A stretch of 64,000 nt of DNA, from NCBI GenBank assembly GCA_900660155.1, contig CABFPE010000632.1, positions 15,741 through 79,740 on the forward strand, in the 5' to 3' direction. Made by a program: the position numbers and the translations under genes. Every line of letters begins with the position of its first letter. Position 1 is the stretch's first letter. The DNA is from Hofstenia miamia. Taxonomy: Eukaryota > Xenacoelomorpha > Acoela > Hofsteniidae. The notes under the pieces are model-generated. The model was given only the letters and a program-made list of their open reading frames with translations. It was not told where the DNA came from and made no database searches. Positions 1 through 9,188 of the stretch are shown piece after piece.

Positions 1-570
1 ACAAAATTCTGAGTTTTCTTCTATTTCCGAGTTTGTTTGGTAAAAACATTTATTGTACAGTCAAATAGTTGCTTGCGATTGGTAAAGAAATTGGAATTTA
101 ATTTTTACGGTATTTTCGATCGTGTTCGAGTTTTGATGATTTCTCTTTCGAGTTCTTATGATCAAGTTTTGCGAGCTTTTTCGAGTTTGAATTCTTAACA
201 TTCCGAGTACTCGAAAACCCTGATAGTTATATTAAATAAGCCGTAATTTCAATTTAATTAATTAATATAGTAATATGGATTTTCAAAATTAATTGTAATA
301 CTAACTACAATTTTCATTTCATTACATTACAAAATAAGGTTTATTAAGGTTTGCTTTACTATTTAGTCGATAAAATAATCAAATTTTTGTTTAGTGTTAT
401 TGCTAAATTCTAAATAAGATTAAAGCTCGTAACGAATGCCTGTCGAAACCATCACCCCATATATAGCCAAATTTAATTTTTTGACAATTCATATCATTTT
501 ACTAAAAATCAAAACTTAATTTAAACCAAAAGTTTATATATTTGCTTAATTATACGATTATATTTTGTTA
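1..570. repeat. Direct repeat copy 1, ending at an assembly N
   Basis: Every row I compared is identical to 1371-1940 (offset 1370). The copy stops exactly at the single N at 571, which points to an unmerged contig overlap or an alternative haplotype rather than a biological repeat. It holds the right part of a hAT-like MITE (to 222) followed by AT-rich noncoding sequence. Confidence 0.85.
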
Positions 571-571
571 N

Positions 572-662
572 TTTTCTAAACTTTCCCTCTATACTCTATA
601 TGCACTGACGAAGCTATACGTATGTAGCGAAACATATTTGCGGAATAAATCTTTCATAATAT
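572..662 (+). mobile_element. Penelope-like element 3' end remnant with hammerhead-like motif
   Basis: About 90 bp match the tail of the PLE at 10835-11378 with few changes. The piece contains a CTGACGA core (from 604), a short GCTA/TAGC hairpin and GAAAC. It is followed by an AATAAA-like tail and a run of TA, the same arrangement as the longer copy. The coding part is absent because the piece begins directly after the N at 571. Confidence 0.7.
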
Positions 663-861
663 ATATTATTATATATAAATGACATTAAGAAAAAAACTTT
701 AAATTACTGTATTGCATTATCATTTAGTTGATCATCAATTTCTTTTACAATGGAATAGAGACTTTCCATGCAAGGCAAATTTTCTCCAATTAAATGCTGT
801 TCCACTATACATTCCGTCATTACAAGGGATGAAACTAAAAAAACAAATATTCACAATTTTA

Positions 862-1185
862 ATAAATTTGGGGCGAACTTGTAGAATAGCGACACGCCAA
901 GCACGCGTAACACGCGGACTAAATAAACACTAATTTAAGGTCAAAAACGATAGGAAATACATTAAAATACTCAAAAAGTTTAAAATATAATCGATATAGA
1001 CCGATACCTTGTCCTAATTCAGCATATTTGTAGCACGCGGTAACACGCGATAGCATGTGGTATATATTTAAGCAATATAGCATATAAAACCACGAAGTTA
1101 TATAAAAATAATTATCTTTAACTAAAAAATAACAAAATATAATCGTATAATTAAGCAAATCTATAAACTTTTAATTTAAATCAAG
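862..1185 (+). repeat. Foldback repeat family, copy a
   Basis: One of five related copies between 862 and 3335 in alternating orientation. The shared core includes a GCGAACTTGTAGAATAGCG end, CACGCG motifs and an ATAATCGATATAGACCGATA block. The copy is inverted relative to 1875-2200, and both arms also share the stretch around AACTAAAAAATAACAAAATA. No protein is encoded; short open frames here are chance. Confidence 0.7.
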
Positions 1186-1314
1186 TCTTTATCTTAAGTG
1201 AAATAATATCTTCATTATTTGGAATAACAATTGTCCTTTTTGCTCTTTTACAAGCAAAATACATATGAATTCAATTGATCACAATTTTTGAAGAAAAATT
1301 TGTATAATACAGTT

Positions 1315-1592
1315 CAGGGTTTTCAAATCAAGTTCGAGTTTTTACGTTACGAGTTCGAGTATTTTCTTAAACAAAATTCTGAGTTTTCTTCTATTTCCGA
1401 GTTTGTTTGGTAAAAACATTTATTGTACAGTCAAATAGTTGCTTGCGATTGGTAAAGAAATTGGAATTTAATTTTTACGGTATTTTCGATCGTGTTCGAG
1501 TTTTGATGATTTCTCTTTCGAGTTCTTATGATCAAGTTTTGCGAGCTTTTTCGAGTTTGAATTCTTAACATTCCGAGTACTCGAAAACCCTG
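1315..1592. mobile_element. hAT-like MITE, 278 bp
   Basis: The element begins CAGGGTTTTC and ends GAAAACCCTG, a 10-bp terminal inverted repeat of hAT type. TTCGAG-type motifs recur inside both ends, as expected of subterminal transposase-binding repeats. It has no coding capacity. The flanking 8-mers (ATACAGTT and ATAGTTAT) are only partly alike, so the target duplication is not convincing and the superfamily call is tentative. A second copy of its right part occupies 1-222. Confidence 0.6.
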
Positions 1593-1940
1593 ATAGTTAT
1601 ATTAAATAAGCCGTAATTTCAATTTAATTAATTAATATAGTAATATGGATTTTCAAAATTAATTGTAATACTAACTACAATTTTCATTTCATTACATTAC
1701 AAAATAAGGTTTATTAAGGTTTGCTTTACTATTTAGTCGATAAAATAATCAAATTTTTGTTTAGTGTTATTGCTAAATTCTAAATAAGATTAAAGCTCGT
1801 AACGAATGCCTGTCGAAACCATCACCCCATATATAGCCAAATTTAATTTTTTGACAATTCATATCATTTTACTAAAAATCAAAACTTAATTTAAACCAAA
1901 AGTTTATATATTTGCTTAATTATACGATTATATTTTGTTA
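1371..1940. repeat. Direct repeat copy 2 (identical to 1-570)
   Basis: Same 570 bp as the window start, here continuous with flanking sequence on both sides. It contains the right part of the hAT-like MITE at 1315-1592 and part of the inverted arm that ends near 2200. This is probably the true location; the first copy is the suspect one. Confidence 0.85.
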
Positions 1941-2200
1941 TTTTTTAGTTAAAGATAATTATTATTAAATGACTTCGTGGTTTTATTTGCTATATTCCTA
2001 AAATATATACCGCGTGCTATCGCGTGTTACCGCATGCTACAAATATGCTGAATTATGACAAGGTATCGGTCTATATCGATTATATTTTAAACTTTTTGAG
2101 TATTTTATTGTGTTTCCTATCGTTTTTGACCCTAAATTATTGTTTATTTAGTCCGCGTGCTCGGCGTGTCGCTATTCTACAAGTTCGCCAAATTAACACT
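1875..2200 (-). repeat. Foldback repeat family, copy b (inverted)
   Basis: Reverse complement of copy a over about 320 bp. It ends with CTACAAGTTCGCC and is joined directly to copy c. With copy a it encloses about 0.7 kb that contains the hAT-like MITE. Confidence 0.7.
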
Positions 2201-2440
2201 ATTAGAGGGTAAAAAACTATGAGAAATGCAATAAAATACATGAAAAGTTTAAAATATAATCGATATAGATCGATAACTTTACATAATTAACCAGATTCAT
2301 AGCACGCGGTAAATGTTTAAGCATTATAGCTTATAAAACAATAAAATCATATAAAAGAAATTATTTTTAACTAAAAAAATACAAAATATAACAAAATATT
2401 TAAAGAAATCCATAAATTTTCGGCTTAAATCAAGGCTATA
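2200..2440 (+). repeat. Foldback repeat family, copy c
   Basis: Same orientation as copy a. It carries the ATTAACACTATTAGAGGGTA start and the ATAATCGATATAGATCGATA block. It forms a palindrome with copy d. Confidence 0.65.
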
Positions 2441-2615
2441 ATGCTTAAATATTTACCGCGTGCAATGAATTTGGTTAATTATGCAAAGTTATCGGTCTGT
2501 ATCGATTATATTTTAAACTTTTCATGTATTTTATTGCCTTTCTCAGTAGTTTACCCTCTAATAGTGTTAATTTTGTCCGCGTGTCGCTATTCTACAAGTT
2601 CGCCTAAATTTGGTT
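2425..2615 (-). repeat. Foldback repeat family, copy d (inverted)
   Basis: Inverted relative to copy c. It ends with the same CTACAAGTTCGCCTAAATTT terminus that begins copy a in the other orientation, suggesting these are the outer ends of the family. Confidence 0.65.
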
Positions 2616-3034
2616 TAGTATGCATGATAATGTAAGTTGTACAATAACTACAGTTGTAAAATTACTAAATAGTATGTATATGTACTCTCAATCATAGATT
2701 TCAAATATAAACATATAGTAATAAAATTTTTAACCAAATATTCGAGACAAATATTGATTATTCAAATGCAAAAGGCGACTAAAAAGACATCCGCTAAACT
2801 GACATTTCAACAAAATAATATTGTGATTTACAAGGTGAAGTAGACTATATAAAACGTTTTCTATATATTTCGTGAATAAGTTATACTCCACTATTTACCA
2901 AAATTTAAATACGGTCAAAATAGACAAATCTAACTATTACAATTTAAATATTTTAGAAAATGCATTTGATCGAATTTTACGTTTAGCAATATATGTGTGT
3001 TTTGTAATAAATGAAAATATAATATAATGCAAAG

Positions 3035-3335
3035 GACGAAGGTATAGAATAGGGTGCACGCAGACAAAATAAACACTACTATAGGGTAAAAAACGATGAG
3101 AAATGCAATAACATATGTAAAAAGTTTCAAAAATAATTGATATAGACCGATAACTTTGCATAATTAACGAAATTCGTAACACGCGGTATATATTTAAGGA
3201 TAGTAAACGTGGAATTCATAAAAAAATTATCAATTATTAAAAAAAATTGCAAGACATAAAAGTGTATTTATACAAATCTGTAAAAAAATTTAGTTTAAAT
3301 CAATTCCTTACCTTAGATGAAATTTCCAAATACAT
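3035..3335 (+). repeat. Foldback repeat family, copy e (diverged)
   Basis: Shares the ACTATAGGGTAAAAAACGAT, ATATAGACCGATAACTTTGC and ACACGCGGTATATATTTAAG blocks with copies a and c, with more divergence. No inverted partner is visible before the MITE at 3380. Confidence 0.55.
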
Positions 3336-3379
3336 TGTGGTAAAAATATAAATATATTAATTTCGAATATACAATGTTT

Positions 3380-3610
3380 GGCGTTATTGTACTTTAGGGA
3401 CCCAGCTTATGTGACGTCATAAAATGGGTATTAAACTAACCTTAACCCTAACCCTACTCCCCAACCACTGCAATTATATTGCATTTCATCTTGTTGATTA
3501 ATTTTTTGCAAAACACCCAAGTTTTGGGTGAGGGATTGGGGTTAGGGTTAGAGTTTTATACCCATTTTATGACGTCACATAAACTGGGTCCCCTAAAGTA
3601 CAATAACGCC
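3380..3610. mobile_element. MITE with ~75-bp inverted arms and telomere-like repeats
   Basis: The first ~78 bp and last ~76 bp are near-perfect inverted repeats starting GGCGTTATTGTACTTTAGGG. Each arm contains a palindromic TGACGTCA-type site and two tandem TTAGGG-like units (AACCCTAACCCT on the left, GGGTTAGGG on the right). The central ~80 bp spacer is unique. No coding capacity. I could not fix a clean target duplication, so the superfamily is unassigned. Confidence 0.75.
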
Positions 3611-4110
3611 TTATTTCTCCACAGAGAAAACGAGAAAGGAAACGAAATAAGTCTACCATAAAGAAGAAGTAAAATGTTTCTATGGACTGAAGAGTGTCGC
3701 TCCCGGGAAGAAGTATCTGCAACCAGCCAAAGAGAAGAATAGATGGGAAATGCGTCGCGTTCAACTTCTCGGAAGCTATCTATCCCTTCAGCAATAACAC
3801 GTAATCATAATTGTTAAAACAAGATCATTAAGATCGGATAACGCAGTCGTATTATCTGATATATGAGATACTTAGTTTGGGTTTCTGCTCATTATCGATC
3901 AGATCATTAATGTCTTCAAAATGAAGATCCTAGCTTTTTGTAGTCCTTGACAATTCCCTTCGTTCCCTTGAGTACGACACGCATCGAAATATTATGTAGC
4001 TGTCGTTTCGCTTTCCGAACACCCCGGGTTATCACAAAACGGTGATACAGCACGATTCATCTTTGCTGTGAAGTAATTTTGTCGCCTGTGGTCGGTCAGA
4101 GCTTGTGTTA
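3611..4110. other. Unassigned noncoding stretch
   Basis: No gene or repeat family recognised. Base composition is less AT-rich than the neighbourhood, and the 3' part may be the unreadable upstream portion of the LINE fragment that starts at about 4115. Confidence 0.4.
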
Positions 4111-4114
4111 AGAC

Positions 4115-4470
4115 ATGAGGTGTATCATCAGATTCCCTCTGCAGCCAGTGACAATCACCTCCAGCCTGTCAAGGCTTTTTGAACAAATTGTTATCGATGA
4201 TTTCATCACCAAGGAGTATAATCAAAATCTTAGATGGAACCAGTTTGGCTTCAGACACGGGATGTCCACTACGCATGCGCTTATTGCTATCTTGAACGAG
4301 ATTTTTATTTACCTCAAACATTTTGACTATTTAAGCTGATCACCCTGGATATGAGCAAGGCCTTAGACATGGTGTGCCATTCTGAAGCTATTAATGGTCT
4401 TCTGGCAGTTGTGCCAAATATAAATTCCTACGTTTTTAAATGGTTCGATAATTTCCTTTGAGGCAGGAGA
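4115..4470 (+). pseudogene. LINE family A reverse transcriptase fragment
   Basis: Encodes a piece of a non-LTR reverse transcriptase: a PVTITSSLSRLFEQIV block (the YRPI...SKxFE region), NQFGFRHGMSTTHAL (the QFGFRxGxST region), then in another frame LDMSKALDMVCH, the first catalytic-aspartate motif. The family is Jockey/CR1-like. At least one frame break separates the blocks, and the copy is cut off by the LINE B insertion near 4478. Known of the family: target-primed insertion copies are usually truncated. Confidence 0.75.
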
Positions 4471-4477
4471 CACTTCT

Positions 4478-6535
4478 TATGTTCCTCGTCGGCGGAAAAA
4501 GCGTGCTTCTCTTCCTTTCTAATTTTCGTCCCTTACTGTGCACTCCTTGAATAAATTGGAGTCTTACAAACGCCATTCTGGTACTACTGCTACTCCGAAG
4601 CTTGCTTCTCTCACAGAAGATGTTATCAATTTTATGGAACTTGACAAAGTCTCTTTTCTGTCCAGCTTCTCGTCCGGTTCTCTTCAAGACTCTTATTCCT
4701 TCCTGCGTTCTCTTCATTCCAAGCCTGAGCTCCCCAATTTGAGATGGAACCTTCGTTCTGCTCACTCTGACCTGGAGAAGGCTGATCTGTTCAACGCGTA
4801 TTTTGCCTCTAACTTCTCTGTACCTGTCTCCATGTGCCCTGGTCCGCCTGCTGCCTCCCCGCTAATCCGACTTTGTGATATGGTCTTCAGCGCCCATGAT
4901 ATCTCTCTCATGCTTAAATCTTGCAAGTTGTCTGGTCCTTGTTATCCTGACGGTGTTCCTTCCTTTGTAATTCATGAAACCTCCTCCACGCTTTCTATCC
5001 ATTTAAAGCATCTTTACTCCTTCATTTGCTCCACTAAGCGCTATCCCGCCTGTTGGAAGACATCTTGGATTTCTCCGCTGTTAAAATCTAATCAGCTTCC
5101 CTCCTCGCAGGTCACGTCCTACCGCCCAATAGCTATTCTATCTCGACTGTCTATCATCTTTGAACACCTTGTTTTTCGTTATGTATTCCCAAAAATTCGT
5201 CACCTCATCTCTTCTTCTCAGCATGGCAACCTTCCTGGTCGCTCTACGATTACTAACCTGCTCACTCTGATCGAAAACTGCTACTTTCACTCTGATAGTA
5301 ATGATCCTGGTTGTATTATCTTTCTTGACATCTCAAAAGCGTTTGATCGCCTCCCTCATTCCATTCTGCTTGACAAGTTACGTTTATTTGGTTTTGATGT
5401 GGATTTCATCGAACTGTTCCAGTCTTACCTGACCAATCGCCACCAGTGTGTCAAAATCAACTCGTCTATCTCTTCTCCTGTCCCCGTTACTAGTGGTGCC
5501 CCTCAAGGCTCAGTGTTTGCTGTTCTTTTCTTCCTCGTTGCCATTAACGACCTCCCTCATTCTGTTCTCAACTCGTCTTGCCTGCTGTATGTCGACGACA
5601 CTGCGATTTTTGATTTTGGTTGATTTTTTGCTTCGAACATTTTTCCTGATCTTGAGCACTTGTCTACTTGGTCCTCTGTGAACCATCTTGATTTTAGCAC
5701 TACCAAGACATGTGGTATTTCCTTTTCTGTGGCTCCCCCTTCTGATTTGCCTCTACCTGTGAACTTTGCGCCTCATCACACTCATCTTGGATTTCAACTT
5801 GCTGCAAACTCAAATTGGACTGGACATGTGTCTTTGCGTCTCCGCAAAGCTAATTCCTCTCTATTTGCCCTTTTCCGTAATGTTCCTTTTAATACCTCGT
5901 CCGCTGTGAAACTCTCTTTGTTCAAGTCCATTCCTCGCGCCATTCTTCTCTACGCGTCTCCTTGTTGGTGGCCTTCTCGTGCTTTGTTCCACTCCATGGA
6001 ACGTTTCCAGAAACGCGCTTTCAAATGGATTTCCTCTTTGGACTATAAAGACGCTCTGCTGAAATTCTCCACTCTCCCGCTGTCACTCTACTTCCATGCC
6101 TGTGATCTCCTTCTGTTCAATCGACTACTGACTCGCAAATTGGATCTTGATCCTTTTGATTTCATTAAGTTCTCTAATTCCTGCTGCACTCGCTCTGATG
6201 ATGTTGTCACCTTCTCCATTCGTCGTACAAAGAAACATCGCACCCTTCACTCGTTTTTCAATCGTGCTTGTACTGCTGCTAATTACATCTTGACTCGCAA
6301 CCCTCCAACAGCGATTGATTTCTTTTCCCCACCACCGAGCTTCAAGAAATCTTTGATGGCTTTCCTCTTTGCTGAGCCCTTCTCCAACTTCGCCTACTCT
6401 TCCATTTGCTCCTATTTCATCTCCTGTGACTGTCCTCGCTGCCGTAAAACTTGACTTGTTTTTATTTTCTGGTTGTGTATGCCTTCAGCGGCTAGATAAA
6501 GTCATTGATTATTATTATTATTATTATTCATCAAC
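4478..6535 (+). mobile_element. LINE family B, 5'-truncated non-LTR retrotransposon
   Basis: A 3' portion of a Jockey/CR1-type LINE about 2.06 kb long. It starts in the linker between endonuclease and reverse transcriptase (an RRRKKR-like basic stretch) and runs through the RT and C-terminal region. It ends in an ATT microsatellite tail (about 6506-6529) typical of CR1-like 3' ends. It lies directly downstream of LINE A and upstream of LINE C, so it is probably nested between older insertions. A second, more decayed copy lies at 7594-8640. Confidence 0.85.
4538..6454 (+). pseudogene. LINE B ORF2: reverse transcriptase and C-terminal domain, one in-frame stop
   Basis: One frame stays open from 4523 to 6454 except for a single TGA at 5621-5623. 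RT motifs appear in order: SYRPIAILSRLSIIFEHLV (residues about 190-208), QHGNLPGRSTITNL, FLDISKAFDRLPH (motif A), SGAPQGSV (motif B) and LLYVDDTAIF (motif C, the YVDD active site). After the stop follow HTHLGFQL, RFQKRAFKWI and the cysteine-rich end CDCPRCRKT. The endonuclease is missing. The pristine catalytic motifs and single stop suggest a fairly young insertion. Other CR1/Jockey-superfamily clades cannot be told apart by eye. Confidence 0.88.
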
Positions 6536-7545
6536 CACTGCAGTAATTGTTAAATTACTGGATTTTCTAACGGTTAAACTAGATAAAAATAATGTTGTTG
6601 GAGCGGTATTTGAATGTTTTGACCTTAGTAAGGTGTTTGATCAAATAAGTCATCCGCTTCTAATTAAGAAGTTTATTAGGTGTGGTTTTCCTAGAAATTT
6701 TATAGAATGGACTCTAAATTATCTTAGCAATAGACTCATGAGAGTTGTCTTTGGCATTGACAGGAGCAAGATATTCAAAGTCTCTGCTGCAGTACCTCAG
6801 GGATTTGTTTTAGTTCCTGTACTTTTTGCTGTTTATATATCCTATCTGGTTGCAAACCATCCAGACAAACTGCTAGTTAAGGATGCGGACGATATAACAA
6901 CAGCAACCAGTCACTAAGTTAAATTTTAGTGCTGACTCAACGGAACATTTTCAGGTTAAGAGATGGACTTCAGAAAATTCGATGCTACTTAATGAATTCA
7001 AATCCAAAACGATTTTAGTGGGTCAGTGTTATATTCCTCATAACAACTTCAGTATTCCCATATATGACAGTATTACTTACTTAGGTGTTTGTATGGACTT
7101 TTCATTAAAATGGAATATGCATGTTTCTAATATAGTCAAAGCTGCCTCTAAGTGACTTCATATTATACGTCAACTCCGTAGTCTCGATGTGCTATATTGA
7201 TTTACTATTGAACCAATTTTATCATACGCTAGTCATGTCTGTTTCGCTGCCAAAGTATTTAGAAAAGTCCATGGAAAAGATTAGAAGACGAGCCATTAAA
7301 ATTTTACCAGCTTTATCTAATCAAACCTAAAATGCTTCGTCTTTCAAAAACGATGTTTTCCAGTGCTCAAAATAATACCACTCATCCTCTTCATTCACTG
7401 ATTCCTAAAAATTGATTTATACTGGCCAATATGCTTATTAATTACAAATCTGAACGAAGGAAATCCCAATTTGTGCCTTATGTGTGTAAATATTATACTC
7501 ACTTTAATGCTCTGCTAATTATGTTTCCAATAAACGTTTCTTCTT
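6530..7545 (+). pseudogene. LINE family C reverse transcriptase remnant
   Basis: A third LINE family. It begins within the RT at STTAVIVKLLDF, followed by FDLSKVFDQISHPLLIKKF (motif A), AVPQGFVLVPVLF (motif B, glycine-serine replaced) and DADDITTA (a degenerate YADD box). Downstream frames give SITYLGVCMDFSLKWNMHV, the usual post-RT block. Several stops and frame changes mark it as old. It ends at a TA microsatellite (7557-7592). Confidence 0.8.
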
Positions 7546-7556
7546 TTATATGTATA

Positions 7557-7560
7557 TATA

Positions 7561-7592
<32 letters not shown>
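7557..7592. repeat. (TA)n microsatellite
   Basis: Nearly pure TA run separating LINE C from the second LINE B copy. Confidence 0.95.
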
Positions 7593-7593
<1 letters not shown>

Positions 7594-7598
<5 letters not shown>

Positions 7599-8639
7599 AA
7601 ACCTTCCAGGTCGTTCTACGATCACCAACTTGCTCACTCTGATGAAAAACTACTATCTTCGCTCCCATCGTAATTATCCTGGTTGCATTTCTAAAGCTTT
7701 TGATCGGCTTCCTCATTCTATTCTTCTTGATAAGTTACGTTTAGTTGGCTTAATGCTGATTTCATCGAATTTTACAGTCTTATCTAACTAACCGTTATCA
7801 ATGTGTCAAGATCAATTGATCTATAACTTCCCCTGCTCTTGTAGCTAGTGGCACCCCACAAGGTTCTGTGTTTGTTGGACTTTTTTTCCTTGTTGCCATT
7901 AACGACCTCCCTCAACCTGTTCCTACTTGTCCTGTTTACTGTATGTCGATGACGCTGCGCTTTTTTTACTTTGGCAGTTGTTTTGCCTCCAATATCTCAT
8001 CTGATCTTGAACTATTGCTTATTTGTTCTTCTGTTAACCACCTTGATTTTAGTCCTCCCAAGACATGTGGGATCTCCTTTTTAGTTTCCCCCATCGGATT
8101 TACCTCTCCCAGTGAAATATTCTCCTCATCATACTCATCTTAGAATTTAACTTGCTGCCAACTTCATAATGTTCCCTTCAAGGCCTCATCTGCTGTGAAA
8201 CTCTCGTTGTTCAGGTCCATTCCTTGTTCTCTTCTTCTCTATGCTTCTCCCAGTTGGGGGCCGTCTCGTGCCTTGTTCCACTCATACAAAGGTTCCAGAA
8301 ATGTGCTTACAAATGAATTTCTAACTTACCATACAAACATGCTCTCCTCAAATTCTCAACTTTCACACTGTCCCTTCACATTTATGCCTGTGATCTTCTG
8401 TTCAATTGTTTACTAACTCTCAATCTAAACCTTGATCCATTTGATTTCATAACATTCTCCAATTCGCTCTGATGTTGTTGTCATGCTCTCTGTTCGTCGT
8501 CTCAAGAAACCTCTCACCCTTCACTCTGGATTTTAATCGCGCTTGTGCTTCTGCTATTTTTCTCCTGGTTCTCAAACCTCCAACTGCTATTGACTTTTTC
8601 TTCGCCTTCCCGCTTTAAGAAATCTCTGCTGTCTTTCCT

Positions 8640-8640
<1 letters not shown>
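7594..8640 (+). pseudogene. LINE B, second decayed copy
   Basis: Nucleotide and protein level match to LINE B from its LPGRSTITNLLTLI block to the C-terminus. Recognisable blocks are ENLPGRSTITNLLTL (first residue within a frameshifted start), VASGTPQGSVFVGLFFLVA, INDLPQPVPTCPV and RSIPCSLLLYASPSWGPSRA. It carries multiple frameshifts and small deletions, so it is much older than the copy at 4478. It is bounded on both sides by TA microsatellites. Confidence 0.82.

Positions 8641-8641
<1 letters not shown>

Positions 8642-8673
<32 letters not shown>
8642..8673. repeat. (TA)n microsatellite at PLE 3' end
   Basis: Pure TA run abutting the 3' end (minus strand) of the PLE at 8674-9186. Confidence 0.95.
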
Positions 8674-8676
<3 letters not shown>

Positions 8677-9186
8677 TAAACTAACGTGCTCAATTTAATA
8701 TTTCCAACCGGTTTCGATTTATAAATCATCGTCAGTGTACAAATGCGTGGGATTTAATTTACAATTGCTACATTAAATGATGTTGAAATATGCATACACT
8801 TAAAATATGTTCAGTAAATTGATCGTACTTTGTTGACTATTTAATAGCATGTTCTTAATTACATTTTTTATGGATAGGGTTTCAGCTAATTTGGTGTTCT
8901 TTGTTCTTAGTAATATTTCAAAATTTGCTTTGTTTACTTGGTGTTCATGCAAATATATTTCACTTTTTAAATGCCCTTAAGATGTTCTTTGATCCTAGTT
9001 TCAAAATGTCGCTTGGTATCTCCGATGTAAAAATGGTTACATTTTTCAGATTGATATTTATACACAATGGAAGAAACCAACATTTTGTTTATAGGATCTT
9101 TGTTTCTAAAAAATTCTGATGTTTTCTTTGATGTTAGTATTGGTACGATCTTGGTTACTTTAAGTTTCTTGTTTATGTTCTTTATA
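8674..9186 (-). mobile_element. Penelope-like element B, 3' part with GIY-YIG endonuclease
   Basis: Read on the minus strand, the segment encodes the end of a Penelope-like polyprotein: KKLKVTKIVPILTSKKTSEFF, then FYIGDTKRHFETRIKEHL, which is the PLE GIY-YIG nuclease signature, then (after one frame change) YLHEHQVNKANFEILL. It aligns with the PLE at 10835-11378 throughout, so these are two diverged copies of one family. Downstream is a hammerhead-like motif (8703-8738). The 5' side is cut by the Tc1 element at 9189. The reverse transcriptase is not present here. Confidence 0.82.
8703..8738 (-). ncRNA. Hammerhead ribozyme-like motif of PLE B
   Basis: On the minus strand: CTGACGA core, a GATTTATAAATC hairpin, GAAA, then ACCGGT, a self-complementary minimal stem III with no loop, followed by T at the expected cleavage position. 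One extra base sits between the core and stem II. Stem I pairing is weak. Minimal hammerheads in PLE ends are established in the literature; activity here is inference. Confidence 0.5.
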
Positions 9187-9188
9187 TA

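Noticed and set aside
919-1158. 79-codon minus-strand frame and similar ones at 2024, 2441 and 2930
   Set aside because: They lie inside the foldback repeat copies and follow its palindromic structure; hydrophobic only because of AT-rich codons.
1-1940. The pair 1-570 / 1371-1940 as long terminal repeats of a retroelement
   Set aside because: No TG...CA ends, primer-binding site or coding region between them, and the first copy ends at an assembly N.
3425-3560. True telomere or chromosome end
   Set aside because: Only two TTAGGG units in each arm of a MITE, inverted with respect to each other.
3770-3860. U2 snRNA-like words (AACTTCTCGG, AAGATC, TATCTGATAT)
   Set aside because: The branch-point recognition GTAGTA segment and overall spacing are absent; similarity is a few short words.
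4436-4765. 109-codon minus-strand frame
   Set aside because: Shadow of the LINE B frame on the + strand; no family resemblance.
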